From the NCBI RefSeq assembly GCF_000832125.1, contig NZ_JPRK01000005.1:62001-126000 (forward strand): 64,000 nt of DNA, read 5' to 3'. The DNA is from Flavobacterium hibernum. GTDB taxonomy: Bacteria; Bacteroidota; Bacteroidia; Flavobacteriales; Flavobacteriaceae. The notes under the pieces were generated by a model. It searched no databases and was not told the origin of the DNA. It saw nothing but the letters and a program-made list of their open reading frames with translations. The translations under genes were made by a program, and so were the position numbers. Positions 6,774-14,915 of this stretch are shown in pieces; the first letter of the stretch is position 1; every line of letters begins with the position of its first letter.

Positions 6774-8887
6774 TATTGTGGTTGATGTGCAGGCTTTAAT
6801 AAATCGTTTACTGTTTTTACAGGATTAAAGGTAATTAAAGGAACTGCTACAAAAATAGTTAACCAATTTGCCATTGCGCCATTCCACAATCCCGGCAATT
6901 CATAACTTTTAATTGCTTTTCCATCAACACTTTTTTCGACAATAAAACCGGCTTTTTGATCTACGAATTTTAAGAGATCAAACTTTTCATTTTTATAATT
7001 TTTGATTCCGCAAACTAAATCAACAGGATTAAAATGTGTTGCTTCTGCTAAAACTTCCTGTTGTTTTTTGTTTGACAAATCGACTTGCGAAGTTTCGACA
7101 ATTTGTAACGAAACCGAACCTTTATCATTCATTACCCAAAACGGACCTCCGCCGGGCTCGCCTTCGTTCTTTACCATTCCGCAAACGCGAATTGGCCTGT
7201 TTAGCAAATCTTTAATTTTAATAATTTTATTTTCGAACGTAAACTTATTAAAGTCGCGACTTATCTCGATGTTTAACTTTTGCATCAAGAACGCTACAAT
7301 TTCTTCGAGATTATTTTCTTTTATTTCCTGCTTTTCTATGGCATTTAAATAACCAAAAACTTTTTGCTGAATTTCGACTAGAATTCCTGCCAAGGCTTTT
7401 TTATACAAAGCAATTTTATCTATATGATTCTGAATTACATTGTCGATGTTTTTTATAAATATGATATCAGAATCAAGTTCATTCAAATTCTCAATTAATG
7501 CTCCGTGTCCTCCAGGTCTAAAAACCAATTTATTGCTTTTATCACGGATAGGGACATTTTTTGAATCTACGCTAATAGAATCTGTACTTTTATTTTGATA
7601 CGAATATGCAACCTCAATTTTAATTCCAGAATCTTTCTCTACTTTTTCTTTAAGAACCTCAACTTCTTTTTCGAACAGACTTTGATGGGTTTCTGAAACA
7701 GTAAAATGCAAATTAGAAATTTGATTTGAGGATGCATAATGCACACACTCGTTCAAATGTTCTTCTATTGGATTTGCAATATGTTCTTGATATTGATGAA
7801 AAGGCAAAACGGCTTTTGGCTTGTTTGCAAAATCAAAATAATCCGACGCTAATAAGGTTTTTATAAAGTAGTAATTTTTACAATCACTTTCCAGAGATTG
7901 AAAATCAGGATAAATCTCATGCAACTTTTTGTCTACAGTTTCAAAAAAAGGAAATTTGTCCATTCCTACTATAAAAATAGACAACTCACTACATTTTGTT
8001 CTATTGACGTAAGCGTTTATTGTTTCTTTTTTAACATTGAAATCATTTAAAAAAGCAGTTAAAAACTTAAACATTCTGCTTGCAGCACCAGATGCGGGAA
8101 CAAATTTTTTAAGTTTAAGTTGTGCTTTTTGTGTATCAAAAAATTGAGCTTTTTTCTCAAAATCTTCTTCCGACAGACTTAAAATTCCGTTATTAATCGT
8201 TGCCGGACTAATTAAATTAGCTTTTAGAATTCCGTTTTTAAAAATTTCTAACTGATTTAAAATTTTATCAAATGAAATACCGTGATCATAAATCTGTACA
8301 AAATCTGCAGATGAAAGACCTTGTTTTTTTGCAATAGCCAAGCGATCTATAATAGCTGTAGCTTTTGCCAAACGACTTTCTTTATTACCAGAAAGTGTTA
8401 TAAAAGGTTTATTTGTATCAATTAAGGTTTGTTTGAAAACCGAAAATACTGTTTCCCGTCCGTCTGGCGTATCTCTAATATCGTCCTTTTCCCAAGGAAC
8501 ATCAATATCGGTAAGGAAAAACAAATCGTATTCATGCTCTAATGCAGCTTCGTTTAAAAGCGGATCACAGAAACCATAATACATTTCAGAAAAAACTTTT
8601 GTAACCATTAAATTAGTATCGCAAAACAAATACTTTTTTGCTACGGCTAACTTTTGATTTTCAAGTGCAACTTGTCCATATGCAATAGGTAACATATCAT
8701 CGGCAACACAAATGTGTTGGTTTTCTTCCCATTTTTCTTGCAAATAATCACGTGCAAACTCAGGAATCCATTCGGTTTCATAATATTCTGCAAGTTGTTT
8801 TGCTAAGGTAGTTTTACCTGTGCTCTCAGGGCCAAATAAGGCAATTTTTATGATAGCTGTCTTTTGCTGTCTAAGATTTTTTTCCAT
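6773..8887 (-). CDS. NadR-type kinase fused to a DUF4301 domain
   Basis: 704 residues in two parts. Residues 1-185 are a P-loop kinase of the NadR nicotinamide riboside kinase type: IALFGPESTGKTTLAKQL (Walker A at 19-26), WIPEFARDYL, a conserved FCDTNLMVTKV and FFLTDIDVPWEKDDIRD. Residues about 192-704 match DUF4301, with PASGAASRMFKFL (264-276) resembling the glycine-rich loop of nucleotidyltransferases and conserved FRPGGHGALIENLN. In other genomes I expect these as separate proteins. The gene starts inside the end of the pnuC-type gene (40-base overlap), so a transporter and a kinase for the imported compound are made together. The kinase could phosphorylate nicotinamide riboside. The DUF4301 reaction is unknown. 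Confidence 0.85.
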   Translation of the reverse strand: MEKNLRQQKTAIIKIALFGPESTGKTTLAKQLAEYYETEWIPEFARDYLQEKWEENQHICVADDMLPIAYGQVALENQKLAVAKKYLFCDTNLMVTKVFSEMYYGFCDPLLNEAALEHEYDLFFLTDIDVPWEKDDIRDTPDGRETVFSVFKQTLIDTNKPFITLSGNKESRLAKATAIIDRLAIAKKQGLSSADFVQIYDHGISFDKILNQLEIFKNGILKANLISPATINNGILSLSEEDFEKKAQFFDTQKAQLKLKKFVPASGAASRMFKFLTAFLNDFNVKKETINAYVNRTKCSELSIFIVGMDKFPFFETVDKKLHEIYPDFQSLESDCKNYYFIKTLLASDYFDFANKPKAVLPFHQYQEHIANPIEEHLNECVHYASSNQISNLHFTVSETHQSLFEKEVEVLKEKVEKDSGIKIEVAYSYQNKSTDSISVDSKNVPIRDKSNKLVFRPGGHGALIENLNELDSDIIFIKNIDNVIQNHIDKIALYKKALAGILVEIQQKVFGYLNAIEKQEIKENNLEEIVAFLMQKLNIEISRDFNKFTFENKIIKIKDLLNRPIRVCGMVKNEGEPGGGPFWVMNDKGSVSLQIVETSQVDLSNKKQQEVLAEATHFNPVDLVCGIKNYKNEKFDLLKFVDQKAGFIVEKSVDGKAIKSYELPGLWNGAMANWLTIFVAVPLITFNPVKTVNDLLKPAHQPQ

Positions 8888-9471
8888 TCTAAATAAGCTG
8901 AAATAGCCAAAATTGTAAAAATTAAATATTGTAGTGACAACATCCCTAAGCCGCGATACGCATAAAGGGGTACTACAATTATATCACCAATAATCCAAAG
9001 TGTCCAGTTTTCGATTTTTTTCTTGGCCATATACCACATTCCCGCAAAAAATATTCCCGATGAAATCATATCGACATAGTTGTCTTTTTTGATTTCGTAA
9101 TCAAAATACTTATAAATTCCGAAAACTACAAAAACAGTTACAAAAAACAATATAATTCCAATTATTTTTTCATTAAGATTCGTTCGTGTTATTGGCAAAT
9201 TGTCTTCTACGGTTCCTCCTTTTGCCCAAACGTACCAACCATATATACTCATGATTGAGAAATATCCGTTGATAATCATATCACCAATATAGCCCGCAAT
9301 GTAGAGCAGATAAACTGAGATAACAGTCGCGATTAAACCGGTTGGATATACCCAAATGTTTTCTTTTTTGGCAAACCAAACACTCAAGATCCCACAAACA
9401 AAAACCAAAAACTCTAAAGCAATATGCCATAAAGGAGCATTTTTATAACTGTCTAAAAAAAAATCAATCAT
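8848..9471 (-). CDS. pnuC: PnuC-family vitamin or nucleoside transporter
   Basis: 207 residues with about seven hydrophobic helices and the family motif NGYFSIMSIYGWYVWAKGG in the middle. A second conserved piece is GIFFAGMWYMAKKKIENWTLWIIGD. PnuC proteins are SWEET-like facilitators. They take up nicotinamide riboside (PnuC) or thiamine (PnuT), and the driving step is phosphorylation inside the cell. The kinase gene overlapping its end supports nicotinamide riboside. The TPP-controlled receptor two genes further on leaves PnuT possible. It starts 26 bases after the GGGP synthase gene. Confidence 0.85.
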   Translation of the reverse strand: MIDFFLDSYKNAPLWHIALEFLVFVCGILSVWFAKKENIWVYPTGLIATVISVYLLYIAGYIGDMIINGYFSIMSIYGWYVWAKGGTVEDNLPITRTNLNEKIIGIILFFVTVFVVFGIYKYFDYEIKKDNYVDMISSGIFFAGMWYMAKKKIENWTLWIIGDIIVVPLYAYRGLGMLSLQYLIFTILAISAYLEWKKILDSKRQLS

Positions 9472-9497
9472 TGGTTACTTGTTTTGGTTGTTTTTGG

Positions 9498-10226
9498 TTA
9501 TGATTCAAAAAACTGACTATCGTTTTCAAAAGCAGTTCCTATAACTACTAAGTCAGCGCCTGCCTTATACGCTTTTTGAATTCCGTGCAAATCTACAATT
9601 CCTCCTCCAACAATTAGAGGAATATTAACATTTTGCGCAATTAACTCTATCATTTCCAGCGGAACTGCCATTTTTGCTCCACTTCCTGCTTCTAAATAAA
9701 TGAATTGATTGCCTAACATTTCTCCGGCTTGTGCAGTTGCCAAAACCAAATCAAAATTTTCTCTATTCAATGGTTTTGTTTTGCTTACTCTCGCTACAGC
9801 AGTTTCGTTTCCGCTTTCAATCAAAATATAACCTGTAGAAATAACTTCCAGATTTGTCTTTTTTAGAATTGGCGCTGCCTGTACTTGATATTCTATTAAA
9901 TAATCTGGATTCCTGCCCGATAATAAGGATAAAAACAAGATAGCATCGGCCTGAGGTGAAATTTGTGAAGGATTACCGGGAAATATTACAACCGGTAAAT
10001 TTGTTTTTTGTTTTAATGCCTCAATTAAATCCTCTAAGATTGTAGATTCTACAATACTTCCGCCCACAAAAATGTGCGTTGCGGGAGATTGATTTATTTT
10101 AAGCAATAAATGATCTAAATTTTCCCAAACAATTTTATCAGGATCTAAAAGTATGGCAAGTAATTTTTGTCCATTACTTTTAGCTTCAAGAATTTGCTGG
10201 CGTATATTGGGTATTTTTTGTCTCAT
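9498..10226 (-). CDS. Geranylgeranylglyceryl phosphate synthase-family protein (PcrB/GGGPS)
   Basis: 242 residues, a TIM-barrel prenyltransferase. Family signatures are LAILLDPDKI near the start, FVGGSIVEST, VVIFPGNPSQIS, the phosphate-binding YLEAGSGA and the final VGGGI and GADLVVIGTAFEN. Members join a polyprenyl diphosphate to sn-glycerol-1-phosphate. They make archaeal lipids, and heptaprenylglyceryl phosphate in bacilli; Bacteroidota carry a related group with a long-chain product. It is the first gene of the minus-strand operon that continues with pnuC, the kinase fusion and arfB. The link between these roles is not obvious. Confidence 0.88.
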   Translation of the reverse strand: MRQKIPNIRQQILEAKSNGQKLLAILLDPDKIVWENLDHLLLKINQSPATHIFVGGSIVESTILEDLIEALKQKTNLPVVIFPGNPSQISPQADAILFLSLLSGRNPDYLIEYQVQAAPILKKTNLEVISTGYILIESGNETAVARVSKTKPLNRENFDLVLATAQAGEMLGNQFIYLEAGSGAKMAVPLEMIELIAQNVNIPLIVGGGIVDLHGIQKAYKAGADLVVIGTAFENDSQFFES

Positions 10227-10279
10227 AACGGGCGTAAAAGTAAAAGTTTTTTAATGTAGAAGAACTATTTTGAATGAAT

Positions 10280-10287
10280 TATATTTG
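10280..10287 (+). promoter_or_regulatory. -7 box of the Crp/Fnr regulator gene
   Basis: TATATTTG, an exact TAnnTTTG match, 21 bases before the ATG at 10309. Confidence 0.5.
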
Positions 10288-10308
10288 TGTTACATCTAAA
10301 CAAATTTT

Positions 10309-10905
10309 ATGATTGCAATTGATCTGTTGGAAAAATATGGTGCACTGAAAAAATCTTTTGATAAAAATGAAATTATTTTTGAAGAAGGTAATCTTCCAAC
10401 GCATTACTATCAGATTATATCGGGCGAAATAAAAATGAGCAATTATAATGATGATGGACGCGAATTTATTCAGGGCATTTTTTATAAAGAACAATCTTTT
10501 GGTGAACCTCCGTTATTTTTAAATCAAACTTATCCTGCTAATGCAATTGCTGTAGATGATTCAGAAATTCTTTTGTTGCCTAAACAAAATTTCATGAAGT
10601 TGCTGGAAGAAAACCCTGCCATTAGTCTTAAAATAATTGAGAATTTAGCCCAGCGTTTGTATTACAAATCAATAATGGCAGCCGAAATGTCTACACAAGA
10701 ACCAGAACATCGCATTTTAAAATTGATAGGTACCGGTATTGCTTACTTTAATTTTAAAAAAGATGAAAACGGTTACCTCATCAACTTTACCAGACAACAA
10801 ATTGGAGATTTAACAGGTTTACGTGTCGAAACCGTTATTAGAACCATAAAGATGCTCGAGAAAAAAGGTGTTTTAAAGATCATAAATAGAAAAGTATACC
10901 GATAA
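10309..10905 (+). CDS. Crp/Fnr-family transcription regulator
   Basis: 198 residues. An N-terminal cyclic-nucleotide-binding fold (about 10-120, FEEGNLPTHYYQIISGEIK) and a C-terminal winged helix with FTRQQIGDLTGLRVETVIRT as recognition region. It has no cysteine, so it cannot hold an Fnr iron-sulfur cluster. It may sense haem, NO or another ligand, or act without one. The next operon, 82 bases downstream, encodes a small membrane protein and a truncated haemoglobin and is preceded by a palindrome of the type this family binds. A role in NO or low-oxygen response is inferred from that. Confidence 0.9.
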   Translation: MIAIDLLEKYGALKKSFDKNEIIFEEGNLPTHYYQIISGEIKMSNYNDDGREFIQGIFYKEQSFGEPPLFLNQTYPANAIAVDDSEILLLPKQNFMKLLEENPAISLKIIENLAQRLYYKSIMAAEMSTQEPEHRILKLIGTGIAYFNFKKDENGYLINFTRQQIGDLTGLRVETVIRTIKMLEKKGVLKIINRKVYR

Positions 10906-10916
10906 AAAAGTTCTTG

Positions 10917-10938
10917 TTTTATGATTTAAGTCATAAAA
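10917..10938 (+). promoter_or_regulatory. Crp/Fnr-type palindrome before the haemoglobin operon
   Basis: A 22-bp near-perfect palindrome: left half TTTTATGATTT, right half AAGTCATAAAA, one mismatch in eleven pairs. Its centre is about 41.5 bases before the start site predicted from the TACCTTTG box at 10958-10965. That is the classic position for direct activation. Confidence 0.65.
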
Positions 10939-10957
10939 CGTAGTGGTATTGTGCATG

Positions 10958-10965
10958 TACCTTTG
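10958..10965 (+). promoter_or_regulatory. -7 box of the haemoglobin operon
   Basis: TACCTTTG fits TAnnTTTG. No -33 TTTG is seen at the right distance, as expected for an activator-dependent promoter. Confidence 0.5.
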
Positions 10966-10987
10966 TTGATATAAAAAACTTAATATC

Positions 10988-11275
10988 ATGACACTATATC
11001 AAACAACATTCGACAATTTTAATAAAAATTATATGGGTTCTGCTGCAATGGCTGTAATTGGTCAGAGCTGTTTAGGAGGCGCTGCTGCAATGTATGTTTT
11101 AGCTAATGGAACATCTATTGCACAAATGATACAACTTGCCATTATTGTTCTGGCTTGTGTTTTTGCAAACACTTCAATTTTGGCACAAATGAAACATAAA
11201 GTTATTTTTAACCTTATTATTGTTAGCACACTTTTGAGTGTCTTTTTTATACTTTTAAATAGCTTAATACTTTGA
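10988..11275 (+). CDS. Small integral membrane protein, unknown function
   Basis: 95 residues. Three hydrophobic segments follow an amphipathic start: AAMAVIGQSCLGGAAAMYVLA, MIQLAIIVLACVFANTSI and KVIFNLIIVSTLLSVFFILL. I recognise no catalytic motif. It is expressed with the truncated haemoglobin, whose TTG start overlaps its TGA stop by four bases, and both lie behind a Crp/Fnr-type site. It may help protect the membrane or respiratory chain under NO or low oxygen; that is inference from context. Confidence 0.75.
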   Translation: MTLYQTTFDNFNKNYMGSAAMAVIGQSCLGGAAAMYVLANGTSIAQMIQLAIIVLACVFANTSILAQMKHKVIFNLIIVSTLLSVFFILLNSLIL

Positions 11276-11682
11276 GAAAACAAATAGAAAACAGAGCTGA
11301 TGTATCTTTTTTGGTACATCAGTTTTATGCTAAAATAAGAGCCGATGAAGAAATTGGTTTCTACTTTAACACAATGATTAAAGATTGGGATGCTCATTTG
11401 GAAAAACTAACTGATTTTTGGGAAACTAATTTGTTTGCCGTAAAAAAATACAAAGGTAATCCGCATGAAGTACACAATGAAGTTGACGCTCGTTTTGATG
11501 GCAAAATAACCTCTAACGAATTTGGAATCTGGCTGAACTATTGGTTTCAGACTCTGGATGAACATTTTGAGGGCGAAAATGTCGAAACACTAAAAAGACG
11601 CGCCAGAAAAATGGGAACATTTTTGTTTATGAGTATGTTTGAGCATCGCAAGAAATTGGCTGAGGAATCTTTAAAAGAATAG
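11272..11682 (+). CDS. Group III truncated haemoglobin
   Basis: 136 residues. It begins with TTG within the stop of the preceding gene (TTGA); the first in-frame ATG would cut off the A and B helices. Group III features are the FYFN near residue 30, DFWETNLF (48-55) and the YKGNPHEVH segment, whose H68 aligns with the proximal haem ligand of the Campylobacter group III protein. A conserved Trp occurs in WLNYWFQTLDEHF. Such globins bind O2, NO or peroxide and are often linked to nitrosative or micro-oxic stress. The paired Crp/Fnr gene and the palindrome fit this. Confidence 0.88.
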   Translation: MRKQIENRADVSFLVHQFYAKIRADEEIGFYFNTMIKDWDAHLEKLTDFWETNLFAVKKYKGNPHEVHNEVDARFDGKITSNEFGIWLNYWFQTLDEHFEGENVETLKRRARKMGTFLFMSMFEHRKKLAEESLKE

Positions 11683-11699
11683 AAATTACAGCATTTTTA

Positions 11700-11790
11700 T
11701 CATTTCTCCCTTCGCTCGAAATGATACTCGTAGATTGACAAAGTTCATTGCGGAGTTTCTGGTGTGATTTCTCGTTCCTCGAAATGACAA
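11700..11790. repeat. Degenerate dispersed intergenic repeats
   Basis: Two copies of a CTCGAAATGA(C/T)A module (11713-11725, 11777-11790), each preceded by a CTTCGCT/CTCGTTC-like stretch. Related GTCATCCTGAGCGAAG-like sequences occur near 18600, 53525 and 60480 in this window. They contain no reading frame. Confidence 0.45.
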
Positions 11791-11811
11791 TATTGTGAAT
11801 GAGACTAAAAA

Positions 11812-12462
11812 CTATTTCTCAAAAGCATAAACCAAAGTAAAGGTTCCTTCAGAATTATCAGATTTGATTTCTTTATAATGTACATCAAAATCTTTTACCA
11901 AATTATCAAAATGCAGACTGGCCTGAGTATGATTTTCATTTAATGAAAAATCCTCTACTCTAATATGATCTTTAAAGCTGATTCCTTTTTCGTTTCTAAT
12001 TTTAAAGATGGCTTCTTTTGCGCCCCAAATTACAGTAAGTTTCTTTACGTATTCTTCTAAAACATTCGGTTGTAAATAACTGAATTCTGTATCTACAAAT
12101 TTATCAGCAATGCGAAGAATTTTTTCGCGTTGCAATTCCATGTCAATTCCAACGGTTTCATGACTTATAATAATAGCAGCAAAATTATGCGAATGCGTGA
12201 TCGAAATAAAATTATGACAATCAAAATAAGGTTTTCCAAATTCGTCATAATGTAAATCCAGATCTGTAAAACCCATCTCTTGAATTAGCATGCGAACACT
12301 CAAAAAAGCACGTTGATGCATTTGAGATTTCATTCCGTTTAACCTCAATTGTGTTTTTTCTTTTAAAACTACTTTGGCCAATAGCTCCTCAAAAGATTCG
12401 GTTATTTCCCAAATTAAGATTTTGGTAGTTTCGTTGCACTGGATGGTCTGGAATAAAGGCAT
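11812..12462 (-). CDS. 4'-phosphopantetheinyl transferase superfamily protein
   Basis: 216 residues, a Sfp-type two-lobed enzyme. The magnesium-binding GIDMELQR motif is at 105-112 (D107, E109), and WGAKEAIFK at 146-154 gives E150 and K154. FISITHSHNF at 85-94 is the usual substrate-side histidine region. It moves 4'-phosphopantetheine from CoA to a serine on acyl carrier proteins. With no biosynthetic cluster near, it probably serves fatty acid synthesis ACP or a distant polyketide/peptide locus. It is convergent to the haemoglobin operon. Confidence 0.9.
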   Translation of the reverse strand: MPLFQTIQCNETTKILIWEITESFEELLAKVVLKEKTQLRLNGMKSQMHQRAFLSVRMLIQEMGFTDLDLHYDEFGKPYFDCHNFISITHSHNFAAIIISHETVGIDMELQREKILRIADKFVDTEFSYLQPNVLEEYVKKLTVIWGAKEAIFKIRNEKGISFKDHIRVEDFSLNENHTQASLHFDNLVKDFDVHYKEIKSDNSEGTFTLVYAFEK

Positions 12463-12539
12463 TATTTTTTAATTATGAATTGTGAGTTTTAAGTTATGAA
12501 TTATTTTCCTGATCTGAAAATGAAACTTTTAATTTATAG

Positions 12540-12632
12540 TCTGGTGTTTCTAGCCCTAATGGAAGCGACATCCTTTTTCTTGCTTCTTTAGCAAGGAAAA
12601 GATATAGCGAACAGCAGGAAATAGCTCCTTAC
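12540..12632 (+). ncRNA. Structured intergenic element, resembles the Flavo-1 type
   Basis: The 322-bp gap between the phosphopantetheinyl transferase gene and ahcY holds TAGCCCTAATGGAAGCGAC, a perfect stem CTTGCT / AGCAAG extended by T-A pairs to about 12 bp, then ATATAGCGAACAGCAGG and AATAGCTCC. From memory this pattern (AGCCCTGATGGAAGCGG...AGCGGACAGCAGGAA) is repeated between genes in many Flavobacterium genomes and may correspond to the Flavo-1 RNA family. I could not check the match. The rest of the gap is AT-rich with an ahcY promoter. Confidence 0.45.
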
Positions 12633-12784
12633 TTTCATTATTAGCTTTTGAAAACAAAATTATTTAGCTAAAGTTCAAAAGATTAAGAAATTAAACATTT
12701 CACAAAACTTATAGAAGTTAGTAAAAATTATAAAGTTATTACGTAAATTTGCAAAAAATATTACAATTTACAAATATACTATAA

Positions 12785-14101
12785 ATGAGTACTACAACTA
12801 CGCCTTTTGTGGCTTTCAAAGTAAAAGACATCTCTCTAGCTGCTTGGGGAAGAAAAGAAATTGAACTAGCTGAAGCTGAAATGCCAGGTTTAATGGCGCT
12901 TCGTGCTGAATATAAAGACGAACAACCTCTTGCAGGTGCTCGTATCGCTGGATGTTTACACATGACTATCCAGACTGCCGTTTTGATCGAAACTTTAATC
13001 GCTCTTGGTGCTGAAGTTACTTGGTCTTCTTGTAACATTTTCTCAACTCAAGATCAGGCTGCTGCTGCTATTGCTGCTGCTGGAATTCAAGTTTACGCTT
13101 GGAAAGGTCTAGATGAGCAATCATTTGACTGGTGTATTGAGCAAACTTTATTCTTTGGTGAAGACAGAAAACCATTGAACATGATTCTTGATGATGGTGG
13201 AGATTTAACTAATATGGTTATTGACCGTTTCCCTGAATTGGTTCCTGGAATCAAAGGATTGTCTGAAGAAACTACAACTGGAGTTCACAGACTTTACGAA
13301 AGAGTAAAAGCCGGAACTTTACCAATGCCTGCAATCAACATTAATGACTCTGTTACTAAATCTAAATTTGATAACAAATACGGATGTAAAGAATCTGCTG
13401 TAGATGCTGTACGTCGTGCAACTGACTTAATGTTGGCTGGAAAAAGAGTTATCGTTTGTGGATATGGTGATGTTGGAAAAGGAACTGCTGCTTCTTTTAG
13501 AGGTGCAGGATCTATTGTAACTGTTACTGAAATTGACCCAATTTGTGCTTTACAAGCTGCAATGGACGGTTACGAAGTTAAAAAATTAAACACTGTAATT
13601 GCTAATGCTGATATCATCATTACAACTACTGGAAATAAAGATATCGTTCTTGGATCTCATTTCGAACAAATGAAAGACAAAACTGTTGTTTGTAACATCG
13701 GACACTTTGATAACGAAATTGATATGGCTTGGTTGAACAAAAACCACGGTGCATCAAAAATCGAAATCAAACCACAAGTTGACAAATATACTATCGCTGG
13801 AAAAGATATCATCATTCTTGCTGAAGGTCGTTTAGTAAACCTTGGTTGTGCTACAGGTCACCCAAGTTTTGTAATGAGTAACTCATTTACAAATCAAACT
13901 TTGGCTCAAATCGAATTATGGAAAAACAGTGCTGCTTACAACAATGACGTTTATATGTTACCTAAACATTTAGATGAAAAAGTTGCTGCTTTGCACTTAG
14001 CTAAATTAGGCGTTGAACTTGAAACTCTACGTGACGATCAGGCTGCTTATATTGGTGTTCCGGTTGAAGGTCCATTCAAACCAGAATACTACAGATATTA
14101 A
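12785..14101 (+). CDS. ahcY: S-adenosylhomocysteine hydrolase
   Basis: 438 residues, the length of bacterial SAHH. Motifs in order: [34 protein letters not shown], the NAD-binding [17 protein letters not shown] near residue 225, and the C-terminal KPEYYRY that closes the neighbouring subunit's NAD site. It splits S-adenosylhomocysteine into adenosine and homocysteine, removing a product inhibitor of methyltransferases. A TAAATTTG -7 box lies at 12744-12751. Codon use looks like that of a highly expressed gene. A strong terminator follows. Confidence 0.98.
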   Translation: MSTTTTPFVAFKVKDISLAAWGRKEIELAEAEMPGLMALRAEYKDEQPLAGARIAGCLHMTIQTAVLIETLIALGAEVTWSSCNIFSTQDQAAAAIAAAGIQVYAWKGLDEQSFDWCIEQTLFFGEDRKPLNMILDDGGDLTNMVIDRFPELVPGIKGLSEETTTGVHRLYERVKAGTLPMPAININDSVTKSKFDNKYGCKESAVDAVRRATDLMLAGKRVIVCGYGDVGKGTAASFRGAGSIVTVTEIDPICALQAAMDGYEVKKLNTVIANADIIITTTGNKDIVLGSHFEQMKDKTVVCNIGHFDNEIDMAWLNKNHGASKIEIKPQVDKYTIAGKDIIILAEGRLVNLGCATGHPSFVMSNSFTNQTLAQIELWKNSAAYNNDVYMLPKHLDEKVAALHLAKLGVELETLRDDQAAYIGVPVEGPFKPEYYRY

Positions 14102-14154
14102 TAAATTTTAGATTTCTGGAGTTTAGATTTCAGATTTCTTTTAATTACATATTT

Positions 14155-14196
14155 AACCCCGATAGATTTTAAAAATCTGTCGGGGTTTCTTTTTTA
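14155..14196 (+). terminator. Terminator after ahcY
   Basis: Stem AACCCCGATAGATTTT / AAAATCTGTCGGGGTT followed by TTTCTTTTTT. Confidence 0.9.
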
Positions 14197-14281
14197 AACC
14201 TTACATTTATTCAGATATTTTATCATAATTTTTAAAATAAACATTTACATTTGGATTCAAAACCAACCTTTTACCCAAATT

Positions 14282-14761
14282 ATGATACCACGATTTATTT
14301 TATTAGCATTAATAATTCTACCATTTTTTGTTTCTGCACAATCTAGCAGTCAACAAATGCATCAACAAATTAACAACCAGCGACAAAGGTGGTCAAATGA
14401 CTGGCATATGCAGCAAATGAAACCTCACTCATCAAATAAAATTCAAGCTGCTGAAAAAAAATTAGTCAAAGAAGAAGAAAACAAAAAGAAACTAGAGGAG
14501 AAAGCAGAAAAATTAAAAGCTGATTTAAAAGCGAATCAGGACGAACTTGAAAATATTAAAAATAATGCAAAAGCCAACAATAATATCGAGCTTCAAAAAA
14601 ACATCGAAAAATCTCACGAAAAACTTAACCAGAATTATAACGAATTAGAATTGAGTTCAAAAAAAATAGAAGATTTAAAAAAACAAGTAGAAGCTCTCAA
14701 ATCTGAAGAAGAAGAAAAAATGAAAAAGGAAGGAAAAACTATATATACCTTATCGAAATAA
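14282..14761 (+). CDS. Secreted coiled-coil protein, unknown function
   Basis: 159 residues. Signal peptide MIPRFILLALIILPFFVSAQ, then a Gln-rich stretch (SSSQQMHQQINNQRQ), then a long charged helix from about 50 to the end with heptad-like Lys/Glu/Leu spacing (EKKLVKEEENKKKLEEKAEK). It is probably a periplasmic or surface coiled coil. I recognise no family. It has its own terminator and is not joined to the next gene. Confidence 0.7.
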   Translation: MIPRFILLALIILPFFVSAQSSSQQMHQQINNQRQRWSNDWHMQQMKPHSSNKIQAAEKKLVKEEENKKKLEEKAEKLKADLKANQDELENIKNNAKANNNIELQKNIEKSHEKLNQNYNELELSSKKIEDLKKQVEALKSEEEEKMKKEGKTIYTLSK

Positions 14762-14766
14762 CAATT

Positions 14767-14798
14767 AACTAAGCCTTGCAGAAATGCAAGGTTTAGTT
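14767..14798 (+). terminator. Hairpin after the coiled-coil gene
   Basis: Stem AACTAAGCCTTGCA / TGCAAGGTTTAGTT closed by a GAAA tetraloop; the T run after it is short. Confidence 0.6.
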
Positions 14799-14915
14799 GT
14801 TTCTACATTTCAGCAAAAAAACATTTCTTTCAAAAAATTGCACGTTTATAAATATCTACTTACTTTTAAGAATTAGAATAAGAATCTATTTCTCAAATAC
14901 TTAAATAGTACAAAC

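Noticed and set aside
6427..6828. 133-codon frame on the plus strand over arfB
   Set aside because: It is antisense to arfB and the kinase end, which have clear motifs; no start signal or family.
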